Of a DNA stretch of 62,795 nt, positions 22,788-33,129 are shown one piece after another (position 1 is the stretch's first letter; every line of letters begins with the position of its first letter). The DNA lies in contig CALQQB010000020.1 in NCBI GenBank assembly GCA_943332615.1, positions 1-62,795 of the forward strand, given 5' to 3'. Under the pieces are notes generated by a model that made no database searches, had not been told where the DNA came from, and worked only from the letters and a program-made list of their open reading frames with translations. The position numbers were made by a program, and so were the translations under genes. Source of the stretch: Phenylobacterium deserti (GTDB lineage Bacteria; Pseudomonadota; Alphaproteobacteria; Caulobacterales; Caulobacteraceae).

Positions 22788-23287
22788 GCGCGGAGATCGT
22801 GCTGCGACGGGCGACGCGGGCTGATGCCGCGGCGTTGCTGGATCTCTACCTTGCCACGGCGCGAGGGCGGAGCGGCCTGGCCCGCGAGGCCGACGAGATC
22901 GACCGGGCCTACATCGACGGGTTTCTAGGCAAGTCGGAGGTCTCCGTCACCGCCTGGGCGGGGGACCTGGCGGTGGGGGATATCCACGCCGGCCGGCTGG
23001 GCCCGCGCCAGTTTGCCCACGACCTGCTGGACCTGACGGTGGCGGTGCGGCCGGACTTCCAGGGGCAGGGCCTGGGCCGGCGGCTGTTCGAGGCGCTGTT
23101 TGCGGCGGCCGCGGCGCTGACGCCGAAGATCGAGCGGATTGAGCTGTTCGTCAGGGCAGGTCACGTCGATGCGCGCCGCCTCTACGAGCGCCTCGGCTTC
23201 GAGGTTGAGGCGCGGTTCAAGAACCGGGTGCGCCTGGACGACGGCAAGGTTGAGGACGACCTGGCGATGGTGAAGTGGTTGACCTGA
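22784..23287 (+). CDS. GNAT-family N-acetyltransferase
   Basis: This 167-aa single GNAT domain has an N-terminal strand IVLRRATRADAAALLDLY, acetyl-CoA loop VRPDFQGQGLGRRLFEAL (Q/RxxGxG/A pattern) and C-terminal VDARRLYERLGFEVEARFKN. The ATGA overlap with the amidase suggests co-expression, so a cell-wall related acceptor is possible, but substrate is unknown. Confidence 0.88.
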   Translation: MSAEIVLRRATRADAAALLDLYLATARGRSGLAREADEIDRAYIDGFLGKSEVSVTAWAGDLAVGDIHAGRLGPRQFAHDLLDLTVAVRPDFQGQGLGRRLFEALFAAAAALTPKIERIELFVRAGHVDARRLYERLGFEVEARFKNRVRLDDGKVEDDLAMVKWLT

Positions 23288-23315
23288 CGCCCGCCTGCGA
23301 CCACACCTCCGCCCG

Positions 23316-23724
<409 letters not shown>

Positions 23725-23756
23725 TTTTTTACCTGAACTTGCTTCCCACGCGCAGC

Positions 23757-23879
23757 GGGGGAGGGGGACCGCGCCCCGGAGAGGGCATGGTGGAGGGGGC
23801 GAGGGCAACCTCAGCGTCCGGCCTCACCCCTTCCACCCTAGGCTCTTCGCTGCGCTTGGCCGACGGTCCCCCTTCCCCG
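23757..23879. repeat. Imperfect inverted repeat downstream of rnpB
   Basis: The G-rich GGGGGAGGGGGACCG (23757-23772 region) is mirrored by CGGTCCCCCTTCCCC (23864-23879) with about 90 bp between, which itself contains further purine/pyrimidine-rich segments. It has the look of a small non-autonomous palindromic repeat. It occupies most of the gene-free 23725-23938. Confidence 0.5.
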
Positions 23880-23938
23880 TGAACGGGGACAGCAAGAGCA
23901 ACGCGGCGCCCGTTAACCAATTGTACCTTGTATGTTCC

Positions 23939-24122
23939 TGTGGATAACGAGCTTTCGTGCGCGCCTCTGCGGCATTCGGACACCATCAAAACCCTGTTGA
24001 AAGGCATTGAGTGTCATTGAAACCCACTTGGGGGCATGTTACCCCATAAACGAATTGCTAACCAAAGCCGCAGGTCGGGGTGCGGGCTTAGGGGTTGGCA
24101 CGGGTAGGGGTGGCGGCGAGGT
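23939..24122 (+). promoter_or_regulatory. dcw cluster leader with a consensus DnaA box
   Basis: TGTGGATAA at 23939-23947 is a perfect DnaA box. TTGAAA hexamers at 23997-24002 and 24017-24022 are possible -35 elements. A small inverted repeat TGGGG...CCCCA spans about 24029-24046. From 24077 to 24110 there are five G-runs (GGG or GGGG) at roughly 5-11 bp spacing immediately before mraZ, which may be the MraZ operator repeats known upstream of mraZ in other bacteria. Which promoter drives the cluster cannot be decided from sequence alone. Confidence 0.5.
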
Positions 24123-24605
24123 ATGTTCCTCTCGACCTTCGAGAAGCAGCTGGACGGGAAGCGGCGCATCGTTGTGCCGCAGGACTACCGCGCTGCCCTC
24201 TCGGGCCCGGGGGACGGCCTGTTCGTGTTTCCGTCGATCCGCTCGAAATGTATCGAAGGCGGCGGCCAAGCCCTCTTCGCGCGCTACGCCAAGATGGCCG
24301 ACGACCTGGAGTTCGGCGACGAGCTGCGCGACTCCATCGAGCGTAATGTGTTCGGCAAGATGCAGCAGCTGCAGTTCGACCCCGCCGGCCGGATCACCCT
24401 TCCCGAGACGTTCTGCAAGCGTTTCGGCATCAAGGATTGGGTCGCCGTCGTGGGGATGCGCGACCGCTTCGAGATCTGGGAGCGGGACGCGCTTCTGGCC
24501 CTTGAAGAGCCCGATCTGGAATTCACCAAGAGTGGCATGGCCGACATGCGCAACGCACAGCGGTCCGTGAAAGCCGGGGCTGTCAAGGTCGGGGGCGCCG
24601 GATGA
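24123..24605 (+). CDS. mraZ: Transcriptional regulator MraZ
   Basis: This 160-aa protein has two SpoVT/AbrB-like swapped-hairpin repeats: [19 protein letters not shown] at the N-terminus and [21 protein letters not shown] in the second half, then WERDALLAL. MraZ forms a ring-like oligomer and binds G-rich repeats in its own promoter, modulating dcw expression. The ATG at 24123 gives the conserved MFLSTFE start, discarding a longer upstream frame. First gene of the dcw cluster; its stop overlaps the rsmH start (ATGA). Confidence 0.95.
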   Translation: MFLSTFEKQLDGKRRIVVPQDYRAALSGPGDGLFVFPSIRSKCIEGGGQALFARYAKMADDLEFGDELRDSIERNVFGKMQQLQFDPAGRITLPETFCKRFGIKDWVAVVGMRDRFEIWERDALLALEEPDLEFTKSGMADMRNAQRSVKAGAVKVGGAG

Positions 24606-25537
24606 GCGTCTCTCCCCACATCCCCGTCCTGCTCGATGAGGTTGTCGAGTACCTGGCCTGTGGGCCGGGTGACACCGTGGTAGATGGCACCTTCGGCGCG
24701 GGCGGCTATGCGCGCGCGATCCTGGCGACAGGCGCGAAGGTCGTGGCGTTCGACCGCGACCCTACGGTCCGAAGCTTCGCCGCGGGATTCCCGCAGGACC
24801 GCTTCAAGTTGATGGAAGCGCGATTCTCGGAAATGGACGCGGTTCTGGGCGAGGGCGGCGCGGATGGCGTGGCCCTAGACCTCGGCGTCAGCTCGATGCA
24901 GATCGACCAGGCCGACCGAGGCTTCTCGTTCATGCACGACGGGCCCTTGGACATGCGGATGGGCGACGAGGGGCCGACGGCCGCGGACATCGTCAACACT
25001 TACGAGCAGGACGAGCTGGCGCGGATTATCTTCGTCTATGGCGAGGAGCGGGAGAGCCGCCGGATCGCGCGCGCCATCATCAAGCGCCGGCAGGAGCAGA
25101 AGTTTACCCGGACGCTGGAGTTGGCCGAGTTCGTGGAGCGCGCGCTGGGCGGGCGGCGCGGCGCCAAGATCCACCCGGCGACACGCACGTTCCAGGGCCT
25201 GCGGATCGCGGTGAACGACGAGCTTTCGGAGCTAGAGGCCGGCCTGGTGGCCGCCGAGCGGGTGCTGAAGACCGGTGGCCGGCTCTGCGTCGTCACGTTC
25301 CATTCGCTGGAGGACCGGATCGTCAAGACGTTCCTGGCCGAGCGCTCGGGTCGGACCCCGGGGGGATCGCGTCACTTGCCGCCGGTGGCCGCCGGCGGAC
25401 CTCCGAGCTTCAATCTGTTGTTCAACGGCACGCAGAGTGCGTCGCATGACGAAACCCGCGCTAACCCGCGCGCTCGTTCGGCCAAGCTGCGCGCGGCCGT
25501 GCGGACGGACGCTCCGGTGTGGAAGGCGGCGGCATGA
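24602..25537 (+). CDS. rsmH: 16S rRNA (cytosine-1402-N4)-methyltransferase
   Basis: This 311-aa SAM-dependent methyltransferase has [13 protein letters not shown], the SAM loop [31 protein letters not shown], and [13 protein letters not shown] near the C-terminus. It methylates C1402 of 16S rRNA in the ribosomal P site. Length and motifs are standard (MraW). Both ends overlap neighbours by ATGA, so mraZ-rsmH-ftsL are coupled. Confidence 0.97.
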   Translation: MSVSPHIPVLLDEVVEYLACGPGDTVVDGTFGAGGYARAILATGAKVVAFDRDPTVRSFAAGFPQDRFKLMEARFSEMDAVLGEGGADGVALDLGVSSMQIDQADRGFSFMHDGPLDMRMGDEGPTAADIVNTYEQDELARIIFVYGEERESRRIARAIIKRRQEQKFTRTLELAEFVERALGGRRGAKIHPATRTFQGLRIAVNDELSELEAGLVAAERVLKTGGRLCVVTFHSLEDRIVKTFLAERSGRTPGGSRHLPPVAAGGPPSFNLLFNGTQSASHDETRANPRARSAKLRAAVRTDAPVWKAAA

Positions 25538-25980
25538 CCAACCCCTTCACGCGCCGCGTGCGCGGCTTCCGGGTGATCGACCTGGGCCTGCTGACGCTGC
25601 TGATCAGCGTCATCGTGGGCGTCTACCTGGCCAAGACAATTGCTGGGCGTGAACGGTCTGACATCGCCAAGATCGAGCGCAAGATCGACGGTGAAAGGGC
25701 GCGCATACGCCTGCTGAATGCCGAAGTCGCCCACCTGGAACAGCCCGGCCGGATAGAGCGGCTGTCGGCGACCTACCTGGGCCTGAAGCCGGTGTCGGCG
25801 ACCAACGAGGCCAGCGTGGACCAGCTGGCCCTGCTGGCCCGCAGCGGCCCGCCCGCCAAGGCCGTCGCACCGTCGCCGATCGCCATCGCGTTCGATGATC
25901 CGAACGCGGTTCCCGGCGTCCCGCCGCCGCCGCCCTCGTCCAGCCTCCCCGTCCGCCTGGCGGAGGCGACCAAGCCATGA
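25534..25980 (+). CDS. ftsL: Cell division protein FtsL
   Basis: This 148-aa bitopic protein has a short basic cytosolic N-terminus, a TM helix ([17 protein letters not shown], about 20-36) and a periplasmic coiled coil ([32 protein letters not shown] in outline, 48-80). The alphaproteobacterial-type proline-rich C-terminus follows. FtsL forms the FtsQLB divisome complex. Identified by position between rsmH and ftsI plus this architecture, as FtsL sequence is poorly conserved. Confidence 0.88.
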   Translation: MTNPFTRRVRGFRVIDLGLLTLLISVIVGVYLAKTIAGRERSDIAKIERKIDGERARIRLLNAEVAHLEQPGRIERLSATYLGLKPVSATNEASVDQLALLARSGPPAKAVAPSPIAIAFDDPNAVPGVPPPPPSSSLPVRLAEATKP

Positions 25981-27737
25981 GCCTGGCGCCGCCGCCCGTT
26001 TTTGACCGCTGGGGCCTGCCGCGCTGGCTGATGGAGCGGGTGTGGGGCCTGGAGCACGCCTTCGAGCGCGCCCGCGCCTCGGGCCGTCCGGAAGACGACA
26101 CCCGCATCCGCATCTTCGTGCTGCTGCTGCTGTTCTCCATTGGGTTCGTGGTGCTGACGGTCGGCGCTACGCGGGCGGCGCTGTTCTCCGACGCTGTCCG
26201 GGGCGAGGGTGGACCCCCGGTGCTGGGCGCGGCGCGCGCCGATCTGGTGGACCGCAATGGCAAGATGCTGGCCGCCGACCTGCTGCACTACGGCCTCTAC
26301 ATCGACCCGCGCGAGATCTGGAACCAGGCCGAGACCCGCCGCACCCTGAGCGCGGCCATGCCGGGTCTTGACCGTCGCCGGTTGGAAAAAGCGCTGAGCG
26401 GTAGCCGCCGCGTGTTCGTCATCGGCGCGCTGACGCCCGAGGAGAAGACCCGGGTCAACGACCTGGGCCTGCCCGGCGTGACGTTCGAGCCGGAACAGCA
26501 CCGGATCTATCCGCTGGGCCCGTCCGGCGCGCATATCATCGGCTTTTCCGACGCCGGCGGCGAAGGCCTGTCCGGCGCCGAGGCGGCGTTCAACAACGAC
26601 ATCCGCACCGCCGGCCGGGCCGGCAAGACGATGCCGATTTCCATCGACCTGCGGGTGCAAGGTGCGCTGGAGGACGAGCTCTGGAAGGCCGCGGCCGAGT
26701 TCACGCCCAAGGGCGCCGTTGGCGTGGTGGCCGACGTTCACACCGGCGAAATCCTGGGCCTAGCCAGTTGGCCGGTGTTCGACCCGAACCACCCGGGTAA
26801 GTCCAGCATAGACGCCCAGACCAACCGCGCCGCCAACTCGATTTACGAGATGGGTTCGACCTTCAAGGCCTTCACCGTCGCGATCGGCCTGGACACCGGG
26901 GTGGCGACGCCGGAAAGCCGGTTCGACGCGACGCACCCGTTCCAGATCGGCTACCGCACGATCTCCGACTATCACGCCACCCGCGCCGTTCTGAACCTGG
27001 TGGAGGTGTTCCAGCACTCTTCCAACATCGGAACGGCGCGGCTGGCGGTGGGCATCGGACCACAGCGGATGGGCGACTACTTCAACCGCCTGGGCCTGAC
27101 CACGCCGGCCAAGATCGAGCTGATCGAGACCCGCCGGCCGCTTACACCCAAGGTGTGGAACGAGGACGCGGTGGCCTCCACCTCGTTCGGCTTTGGCATG
27201 AACGTGACGCCGCTGGCGGTGACACGGGCGATGCTGGCGCTGGTCAACGGCGGCCAGTCCATACCTCTGACAATCCACAAGCTGGCGCCTGGGGCTAAGG
27301 TCGCCGGTTCCAGGGCCGTGTCCGAGAAGACCTCGCTCCAGATGCTGTCGATCATGCGCGCCAATGTCACCGGCGGCAGCGGCAAGTCAGCGAACATCGA
27401 AGGCCTCTATGTCGGCGGTAAGACCGGCACGGGCAACAAGTGGGACCCGGCGGTAAAGCGCTATTCCAACGTCAAGCAGGTCTCATCCTTCGCTGCGGTG
27501 TTCCCGACCACGGGCGATCTGCCGACCAAGCGCTATTTCGTGCTGATCCTGCTGGACGAGCCCAATCGAGGCCACCTCGGCGTCGATCCCACGGGGGGTA
27601 TCGCGGCGGCGCCGACGGCGGGCCGTGTCATCGAGCGGATCGCCCCGTTCCTCGACATAAAGCGGCAGCCCGAAGGCGTGCCGCAGGTGATCCCGGTGGA
27701 ACAGCCCGCAGACACGGGGGTTGTTGGCGAGCGATGA
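25977..27737 (+). CDS. ftsI: Septal peptidoglycan transpeptidase FtsI (PBP3)
   Basis: This 586-aa class B penicillin-binding protein has a cytosolic tail, a TM helix (FVLLLLFSIGFVVLTVG, about 44-60), then a PBP dimerisation domain. The transpeptidase domain has SxxK in MGSTFKAF (near 292), SxN in HSSNIGT and KTGT in GGKTGTGNK. It crosslinks septal peptidoglycan with FtsW (33126-34316). Overlaps ftsL and murE. Confidence 0.97.
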   Translation: MSLAPPPVFDRWGLPRWLMERVWGLEHAFERARASGRPEDDTRIRIFVLLLLFSIGFVVLTVGATRAALFSDAVRGEGGPPVLGAARADLVDRNGKMLAADLLHYGLYIDPREIWNQAETRRTLSAAMPGLDRRRLEKALSGSRRVFVIGALTPEEKTRVNDLGLPGVTFEPEQHRIYPLGPSGAHIIGFSDAGGEGLSGAEAAFNNDIRTAGRAGKTMPISIDLRVQGALEDELWKAAAEFTPKGAVGVVADVHTGEILGLASWPVFDPNHPGKSSIDAQTNRAANSIYEMGSTFKAFTVAIGLDTGVATPESRFDATHPFQIGYRTISDYHATRAVLNLVEVFQHSSNIGTARLAVGIGPQRMGDYFNRLGLTTPAKIELIETRRPLTPKVWNEDAVASTSFGFGMNVTPLAVTRAMLALVNGGQSIPLTIHKLAPGAKVAGSRAVSEKTSLQMLSIMRANVTGGSGKSANIEGLYVGGKTGTGNKWDPAVKRYSNVKQVSSFAAVFPTTGDLPTKRYFVLILLDEPNRGHLGVDPTGGIAAAPTAGRVIERIAPFLDIKRQPEGVPQVIPVEQPADTGVVGER

Positions 27738-29188
27738 GCATGCGGCTGGCCAAACTTGTCAGGCGCGATCTGGGCGTTGACCCTGAGATCATCGGCGTGA
27801 CGTCCGACAGCCGCAAGGTGAAGCCGGGCTTCCTGTTCGCCGCCCTGCCGGGCGTGAATGTCGATGGGGCGGCGTTCGCCCGCAAAGCGGTTGAGGCCGG
27901 CGCCGCGGCGGTGATCGCCGAGCAGGACCTGGACCTCTCCGTCCCGACCGTGATCTGCCGCGACCCGCGCCGGGGTTATGCCCTGGCCGCAGCCAACTTC
28001 TGGGGCCGCCAGCCACAGACCTGCGTGGCGGTCACCGGCACCAACGGCAAGACCTCGGTGGCCAATTTCTGCCGCCAGATGTTCGCCAGCGCCGGTCACG
28101 TCTCGGCCAGCATGGGCACCCTGGGCGTTACGGTCTCAAAGCCGGGCGAAGCCGACCTGCAGGTAACGCCGCCGGGCCTGACCACGCCGGACGCCGGCGA
28201 CGTGGCAGAGTTGCTGATGCGTATGTGCCAGCTGGGGGTCACCCACTTCGCCATGGAGGCCTCGTCGCACGGGATCCACCAGCGGCGACTAGATGGCGTA
28301 CGGCTGACGGCGGCGGGCTACCTGAACCTGACGCAGGACCACCTCGACTACCACGGCACCATGGACGCCTACCGGGGCTCCAAGCTGCGGCTGTTCGAAC
28401 AGCTGATGCCGCGCGGCGCCACAGCGGTGCTGAACTCAGACTCCGAGCACTACCCGTTCTTCGCTGCGGCCTCGGTGGTTTCGGGCCAGCGGGTGATGAG
28501 CGTTGGCGAGACGGGCCAGGGCTTGAAGCTGCTGGGCCGGGCGCTGTTGCCGGACGGCCAGCGGCTGTCGATCCGCGCCAACGGCCAGATTTACGACGTC
28601 AACCTGCCGCTGGCGGGGGCCTTCCAGGCCTCCAACGCCCTGGTCGCCGCCGGGCTGTGCCGCGCGGCTGGCATAAGCCTGAGTGACACCTTCGCGGCCA
28701 TGGAGAAGATCACCGGCGCGCCGGGGCGACTTCAGCGGGTTGGAGTGGGGGCCCGTGGCGGCGAGGCCTATGTGGATTACGCCCATACGCCGGATGGTCT
28801 GGCCACGGTGCTGGAGGCTCTGCGGCCCCATGTGCGTGGCCGGCTGATCGTGGTCTTCGGGGCTGGCGGCGACCGCGACAAGGGCAAGCGCCCGATCATG
28901 GGCCAGATCGCCACGGCGCTCGCCGACGTGGCGATCGTCACCGACGACAACCCGCGCTCGGAAGTCCCCGCCGCGATCCGCGCCGCAGTCCTCGCCGGCG
29001 CGAACGGGGCCAAGGAGATCGGCGACCGGCGCGAAGCGATCCGCGCCGCGGGGGCGATGCTGAAGGATGGCGACATCCTGGTAGTGGCCGGCAAGGGCCA
29101 CGAACAGGGCCAGATCGTCGGTGACAAGGTCTATCCCTTTGACGACGTCGAGGAGGTCTCCATGGCCCTGGACCTTGTCCATGGCTGA
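27734..29188 (+). CDS. murE: UDP-MurNAc-L-Ala-D-Glu:meso-diaminopimelate ligase
   Basis: This 484-aa Mur ligase has an ATP-binding loop VTGTNGKTSVANF, the central-domain TQDHLDYHGTMD and YVDYAHTPDGL, and the meso-DAP-selecting DNPR in VTDDNPRSE near residue 405. It adds meso-DAP to the stem peptide. The ATG overlapping the ftsI stop is used; a much longer upstream frame runs through ftsI in another frame and is spurious. Its stop lies 8 bp inside murF. Confidence 0.97.
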   Translation: MSMRLAKLVRRDLGVDPEIIGVTSDSRKVKPGFLFAALPGVNVDGAAFARKAVEAGAAAVIAEQDLDLSVPTVICRDPRRGYALAAANFWGRQPQTCVAVTGTNGKTSVANFCRQMFASAGHVSASMGTLGVTVSKPGEADLQVTPPGLTTPDAGDVAELLMRMCQLGVTHFAMEASSHGIHQRRLDGVRLTAAGYLNLTQDHLDYHGTMDAYRGSKLRLFEQLMPRGATAVLNSDSEHYPFFAAASVVSGQRVMSVGETGQGLKLLGRALLPDGQRLSIRANGQIYDVNLPLAGAFQASNALVAAGLCRAAGISLSDTFAAMEKITGAPGRLQRVGVGARGGEAYVDYAHTPDGLATVLEALRPHVRGRLIVVFGAGGDRDKGKRPIMGQIATALADVAIVTDDNPRSEVPAAIRAAVLAGANGAKEIGDRREAIRAAGAMLKDGDILVVAGKGHEQGQIVGDKVYPFDDVEEVSMALDLVHG

Positions 29189-30581
29189 GCCGCTCTGGAC
29201 CTCCGAAGAAATTGCGAGGGCCACGGGCGGAACGGCGAGCGGCGGCGGGTTCTCGGCCACCGGCGTCTCCATCGACACCCGCACCCTGGAGCCCGGCGAC
29301 CTGTTCGTGGCGCTGGCCGGCGTGCGTGACGGCCATGAGTTCGTGGCCCAGGCGCTGGCCAAGGGCGCGGCCGGCGTCCTGGTCAGCCAGGATGTGGCGG
29401 GTCCCGCGGTAAAGGCCGGCGACCCCCTGACGGCGCTGGAGGCCCTGGGAATCGCCGCGCGTCAACGGGCGCCGCAGGCGCGGCGGGCGGCGGTGACAGG
29501 CTCGGTCGGCAAGACCAGCGTCACCCAGGCGATCATGGCGGGGTTACAACTGGCCGGACCGGCGCATTCGTCGGTGAAGTCCTACAACAACCATATCGGG
29601 GTGCCGCTGACCCTGGCGCGGATGCCGCGCGGGACAGCGCGCGCGGTGTTCGAGATCGGTATGAACCATGCTGGCGAGATCCGGCCGCTGAGCGCGATGG
29701 TCCGGCCGCATGTGGCGCTGGTGACCACGGTCGGTCCGGTCCACACGGAGAATTTCCCCGACGGCGAGGCCGGCGTGGCGCGGGCCAAGGCCGAGGTGTT
29801 CGAAGGCATGACGTCCGGCGGTGTGGCGGTGCTGAACGCCGACAACGCTTGGTTCGAGCTGCTCAAATCCGAGGCGCTGAAGGCCGGCGCCGAGGTTCGG
29901 AGCTATGGGACCGGTGAGGGCTGCGACGCCCGGCTGCTCGACTTCCAGGCCGCCGGCGGTCTGGCGCGAGTGCAGGCCCGGCTGCAAGGCCAGGCGCTGG
30001 ACTTCGCGATGTTGCAGACCGGGCTGCACTGGGGTCTGAACAGCATGGCCGTACTGCTGATGCTGGAGGCCCTGGACGTCAGCCTCGGCGACAGCCTGAC
30101 CGCGCTCGGAGCGTTCGAGCCGCTGGCGGGGCGCGGCGCGGAGACGACCATTGCGGTGGCCGGCGGCGCCTTCACGGTCATCGACGAAAGCTACAACGCC
30201 AACCCGCTCTCCATGACCTCGGCGATCGCCACCCTGGGCGCGCGGGCGGTGACGGGGCGACGGATCGTGGCGCTGACCGACATGCTGGAGCTGGGCCCCG
30301 AAACCCAGGCTTTCCACGCCGGCTTGGCCGCGCCGCTGGAGGCTGCGTCGATTGACCTCGTCTTCTGCGCCGGTCCTCTGATGAAATCGCTCTGGGACGC
30401 CCTTCCTGCGACTCGGCGCGGCGGCTACGCCGAAACCGCCGAGGCGCTTGCGCCGGAGCTCGTCCTGGCCGTGGCGGCCGGCGACGTGGTGATGGTGAAG
30501 GGGTCGAACGGGTCGAAGGCGGGGCGGATCGCCCAGGCTCTCGTCGCGCTCCCGAAGACCGGACTTGGGGAGGCCGGCTGA
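29181..30581 (+). CDS. murF: UDP-MurNAc-tripeptide:D-Ala-D-Ala ligase
   Basis: This 466-aa Mur ligase has N-terminal [16 protein letters not shown] loop [25 protein letters not shown] and [12 protein letters not shown]. It adds D-Ala-D-Ala, completing the pentapeptide. The start MAEPLW follows 20 codons of spurious upstream frame and overlaps murE by 8 bp. Stop overlaps the mraY ATG. Confidence 0.96.
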   Translation: MAEPLWTSEEIARATGGTASGGGFSATGVSIDTRTLEPGDLFVALAGVRDGHEFVAQALAKGAAGVLVSQDVAGPAVKAGDPLTALEALGIAARQRAPQARRAAVTGSVGKTSVTQAIMAGLQLAGPAHSSVKSYNNHIGVPLTLARMPRGTARAVFEIGMNHAGEIRPLSAMVRPHVALVTTVGPVHTENFPDGEAGVARAKAEVFEGMTSGGVAVLNADNAWFELLKSEALKAGAEVRSYGTGEGCDARLLDFQAAGGLARVQARLQGQALDFAMLQTGLHWGLNSMAVLLMLEALDVSLGDSLTALGAFEPLAGRGAETTIAVAGGAFTVIDESYNANPLSMTSAIATLGARAVTGRRIVALTDMLELGPETQAFHAGLAAPLEAASIDLVFCAGPLMKSLWDALPATRRGGYAETAEALAPELVLAVAAGDVVMVKGSNGSKAGRIAQALVALPKTGLGEAG

Positions 30582-31690
30582 TGTTCTATTGGCTCTACAT
30601 GCACTTCGCCGCGTCGGGCTATGTGCCGGTCCTCAACCTGCTGAAGTACCAGACCTTCCGCACGGTGCTGGCCGTCGCCACGGCCCAGTTCATCGTGGTG
30701 GCCCTGGGCTCGCGGTTCATCCGCTGGATGAAGGCCCGCCAGGGCAAGGGCCAGCCGATCCGCCCTGAGGGCATCGAGCGGCACGTGCTGGAAAAGTCGG
30801 GCACGCCCACCATGGGCGGGGTGATGATCCTGGCCGGGTTGTTCACCGGCGCCCTGCTGTGGGCCGACCTGAGCAACGTCTACGTCTGGGCGGTGCTGCT
30901 GGTCACCGCCGGCTACGGGCTGCTGGGCTTCCTCGACGACTACGCCAAGGTGACCAAGCAGACGACCGCCGGCATCTCCGGGCGCGTGCGGCTGGTGCTG
31001 GAGGCCGCTATCGCCATGGCGGCCGTGGCGCTGATCATCGTTTTCGCCGCCAAACCGCCGGAAAGCCCGGAGTTGCTGACCGCCGTGACCTTCCCGGTTT
31101 TCAAGCAGTGGCTGCTGAACCTGCACTGGTTCTACCTGGGCTTCGGCGCCTTCGTGATCGTCGGCGCCGCCAATGCAGTGAACTTCACCGACGGCCTGGA
31201 CGGCCTGGCGACAGTGCCGGTGATGATCGCGGCGGCGGCCTACGGCCTCATCGCCTATCTGGTCGGCAACTATATCTTCGCCAACTACCTGCAGCTGCAC
31301 TTCGTCCCGGGCGTAGGCGAGCTGGCTGTGGTCTGCGGCGCGGTGCTGGGCGCAGGCCTGGGCTTCCTCTGGTACAACGCCCCGCCGGCCAAAATCTTCA
31401 TGGGCGACACCGGCTCCCTGGCCCTGGGCGGGGCGGTGGGGATGATCGCAGTGGCCACGCGCCACGAGATCGTGCTGTCGATCATCGGCGGCCTGTTCGT
31501 GGCGGAACTGCTGAGCGTCGTGATCCAGGTCGCCTGGTTCAAGCGGACCGGAAGGCGCATCTTCCTGATGGCCCCGATCCACCACCACTTCGAGAAACTG
31601 GGCTGGTCGGAGTCGACCGTGGTGATCCGATTCTGGATCGTCTCGATCATGCTGGCGCTGCTGGGTCTCGCCACCCTGAAGCTGCGATAG
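30581..31690 (+). CDS. mraY: Phospho-MurNAc-pentapeptide transferase
   Basis: This 369-aa ten-TM enzyme makes lipid I from UDP-MurNAc-pentapeptide and undecaprenyl phosphate. Diagnostic motifs: [45 protein letters not shown] and [10 protein letters not shown]. Full standard length. A long open frame from 30859 into murD on the same strand but another frame is a shadow of this gene for its first part. Confidence 0.97.
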   Translation: MFYWLYMHFAASGYVPVLNLLKYQTFRTVLAVATAQFIVVALGSRFIRWMKARQGKGQPIRPEGIERHVLEKSGTPTMGGVMILAGLFTGALLWADLSNVYVWAVLLVTAGYGLLGFLDDYAKVTKQTTAGISGRVRLVLEAAIAMAAVALIIVFAAKPPESPELLTAVTFPVFKQWLLNLHWFYLGFGAFVIVGAANAVNFTDGLDGLATVPVMIAAAAYGLIAYLVGNYIFANYLQLHFVPGVGELAVVCGAVLGAGLGFLWYNAPPAKIFMGDTGSLALGGAVGMIAVATRHEIVLSIIGGLFVAELLSVVIQVAWFKRTGRRIFLMAPIHHHFEKLGWSESTVVIRFWIVSIMLALLGLATLKLR

Positions 31691-31713
31691 GGAGGGCCAA
31701 GCGCCAGCTTGTC

Positions 31714-33129
31714 ATGATCCCGGTTCGTGGCTTTGAGGGGAAGACCGTCGCCGTCTTCGGCCTGGCCCGCACGGGGCTGGCCGCGGCGCGCGCCCTGGTG
31801 GCCGGCGGGGCGCGGGTGGCTCTCTGGGACGACAACCCCAAGACCCGGGACACCGCCGTCGCCGAGGGCTTCGCGGTCACCGACCTGACGACAGCCGACT
31901 GGGCCGATTTCGCCGCCCTGATGCTGTCGCCCGGCGTGCCGCTGACCCATCCCAAGCCGCACTGGACGGTCGAGAAAGCCAGGGACGAAGGTGTCGAGAT
32001 CCTGGGTGACATCGAGCTCTTCGCCCGCACGATCAACGCCGCGTCCGACCACAGGCGGCCGAAGATCGTCGCCATCACTGGCACCAACGGCAAGTCCACC
32101 ACCACCGCTCTGATCGGCCACATCTGCGCCGAGGCCGGCCGCGACGTGCGCATCGGCGGCAATATCGGCACCGGGGTGCTGAGCCTGGACGACATGCACG
32201 GCGGCGCTGTCTACGTCCTAGAACTGTCGTCCTACCAGCTGGACCTGACCTCGAGCCTGAAGGCCGACGTGACGGTGATCCTGAACATCTCGCCCGACCA
32301 CCTGGAGCGGCACGGCGACATGGAGGGCTATGTCGCAGCCAAGCGCCGCATCCTCGCCAACCAGGGCAAAGGCGACACCGCCGTCATCGGCGTCGATGAC
32401 GACTGGAGCGGGCGCATCTGCACCGAGGCGACGGCCGCCAACACGCGTACCATCGTCCCGATCTCCGGCTCCAAGGCGATCAGCCGTGGCGTCTACGCCC
32501 TGGACGGCCTGCTTTACGACGCCGCCGGCGACCGGACCGTGCAGGTGGCCGACCTCAAGCGCGCCCGCTCGCTGCCGGGCCGGCACAACTGGCAGAACGC
32601 CGCGGCGGCCTATGCGGCCGCGCGCGGCCTGGGCATGTCCGCCGACCAGGCGGGGCGCGCGCTGATGACCTTCCCGGGCCTGGCGCACCGGATGGAGACG
32701 GTTGGCGCGATCGGCAAGGTCCGCTTCGTCAATGACAGCAAGGCCACCAACGCCGACGCCGCGCGCCAGGCGCTGTCGAGCTACCCCAAGGTCTACTGGA
32801 TCGCCGGCGGTGAACCCAAGACCGGCGGCATCGAGGACCTGGCCGATCTGTTCCCTCGGGTGATCAAGGCCTACCTGGTCGGGGAGGCCTCGGCCGCCTT
32901 CGCCGCCACGCTGAAGGAAAAAGCGCCGACCGCCGAGTGCGGAACCCTCGCCGCCGCCGCCGAGGCCGCCTTCACCGACGCGAAGGCCGCTGGCAAGGAC
33001 GCGATCGTGCTGCTGTCGCCGGCCTGCGCCTCGTTCGACCAGTTTCCGGATTTCGAGGCGCGCGGGGAAGCCTTCCGCGCCGCCGTCCAAGCCATCGCCG
33101 CCGACAACACGACTGAGGGGGCCGCATGA
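31714..33129 (+). CDS. murD: UDP-MurNAc-L-alanine:D-glutamate ligase
   Basis: This 471-aa Mur ligase has N-terminal KTVAVFGLARTGLAAARAL, ATP loop ITGTNGKSTTTALIG, ELSSYQLDLTSSL and SPDHLERHGDMEGY, then VRFVNDSKATNADA. It adds D-Glu to UDP-MurNAc-Ala. The ATG at 31714 is preferred since the preceding 285 codons of the open frame lie antiphase inside mraY. Stop overlaps ftsW (ATGA). Confidence 0.96.
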   Translation: MIPVRGFEGKTVAVFGLARTGLAAARALVAGGARVALWDDNPKTRDTAVAEGFAVTDLTTADWADFAALMLSPGVPLTHPKPHWTVEKARDEGVEILGDIELFARTINAASDHRRPKIVAITGTNGKSTTTALIGHICAEAGRDVRIGGNIGTGVLSLDDMHGGAVYVLELSSYQLDLTSSLKADVTVILNISPDHLERHGDMEGYVAAKRRILANQGKGDTAVIGVDDDWSGRICTEATAANTRTIVPISGSKAISRGVYALDGLLYDAAGDRTVQVADLKRARSLPGRHNWQNAAAAYAAARGLGMSADQAGRALMTFPGLAHRMETVGAIGKVRFVNDSKATNADAARQALSSYPKVYWIAGGEPKTGGIEDLADLFPRVIKAYLVGEASAAFAATLKEKAPTAECGTLAAAAEAAFTDAKAAGKDAIVLLSPACASFDQFPDFEARGEAFRAAVQAIAADNTTEGAA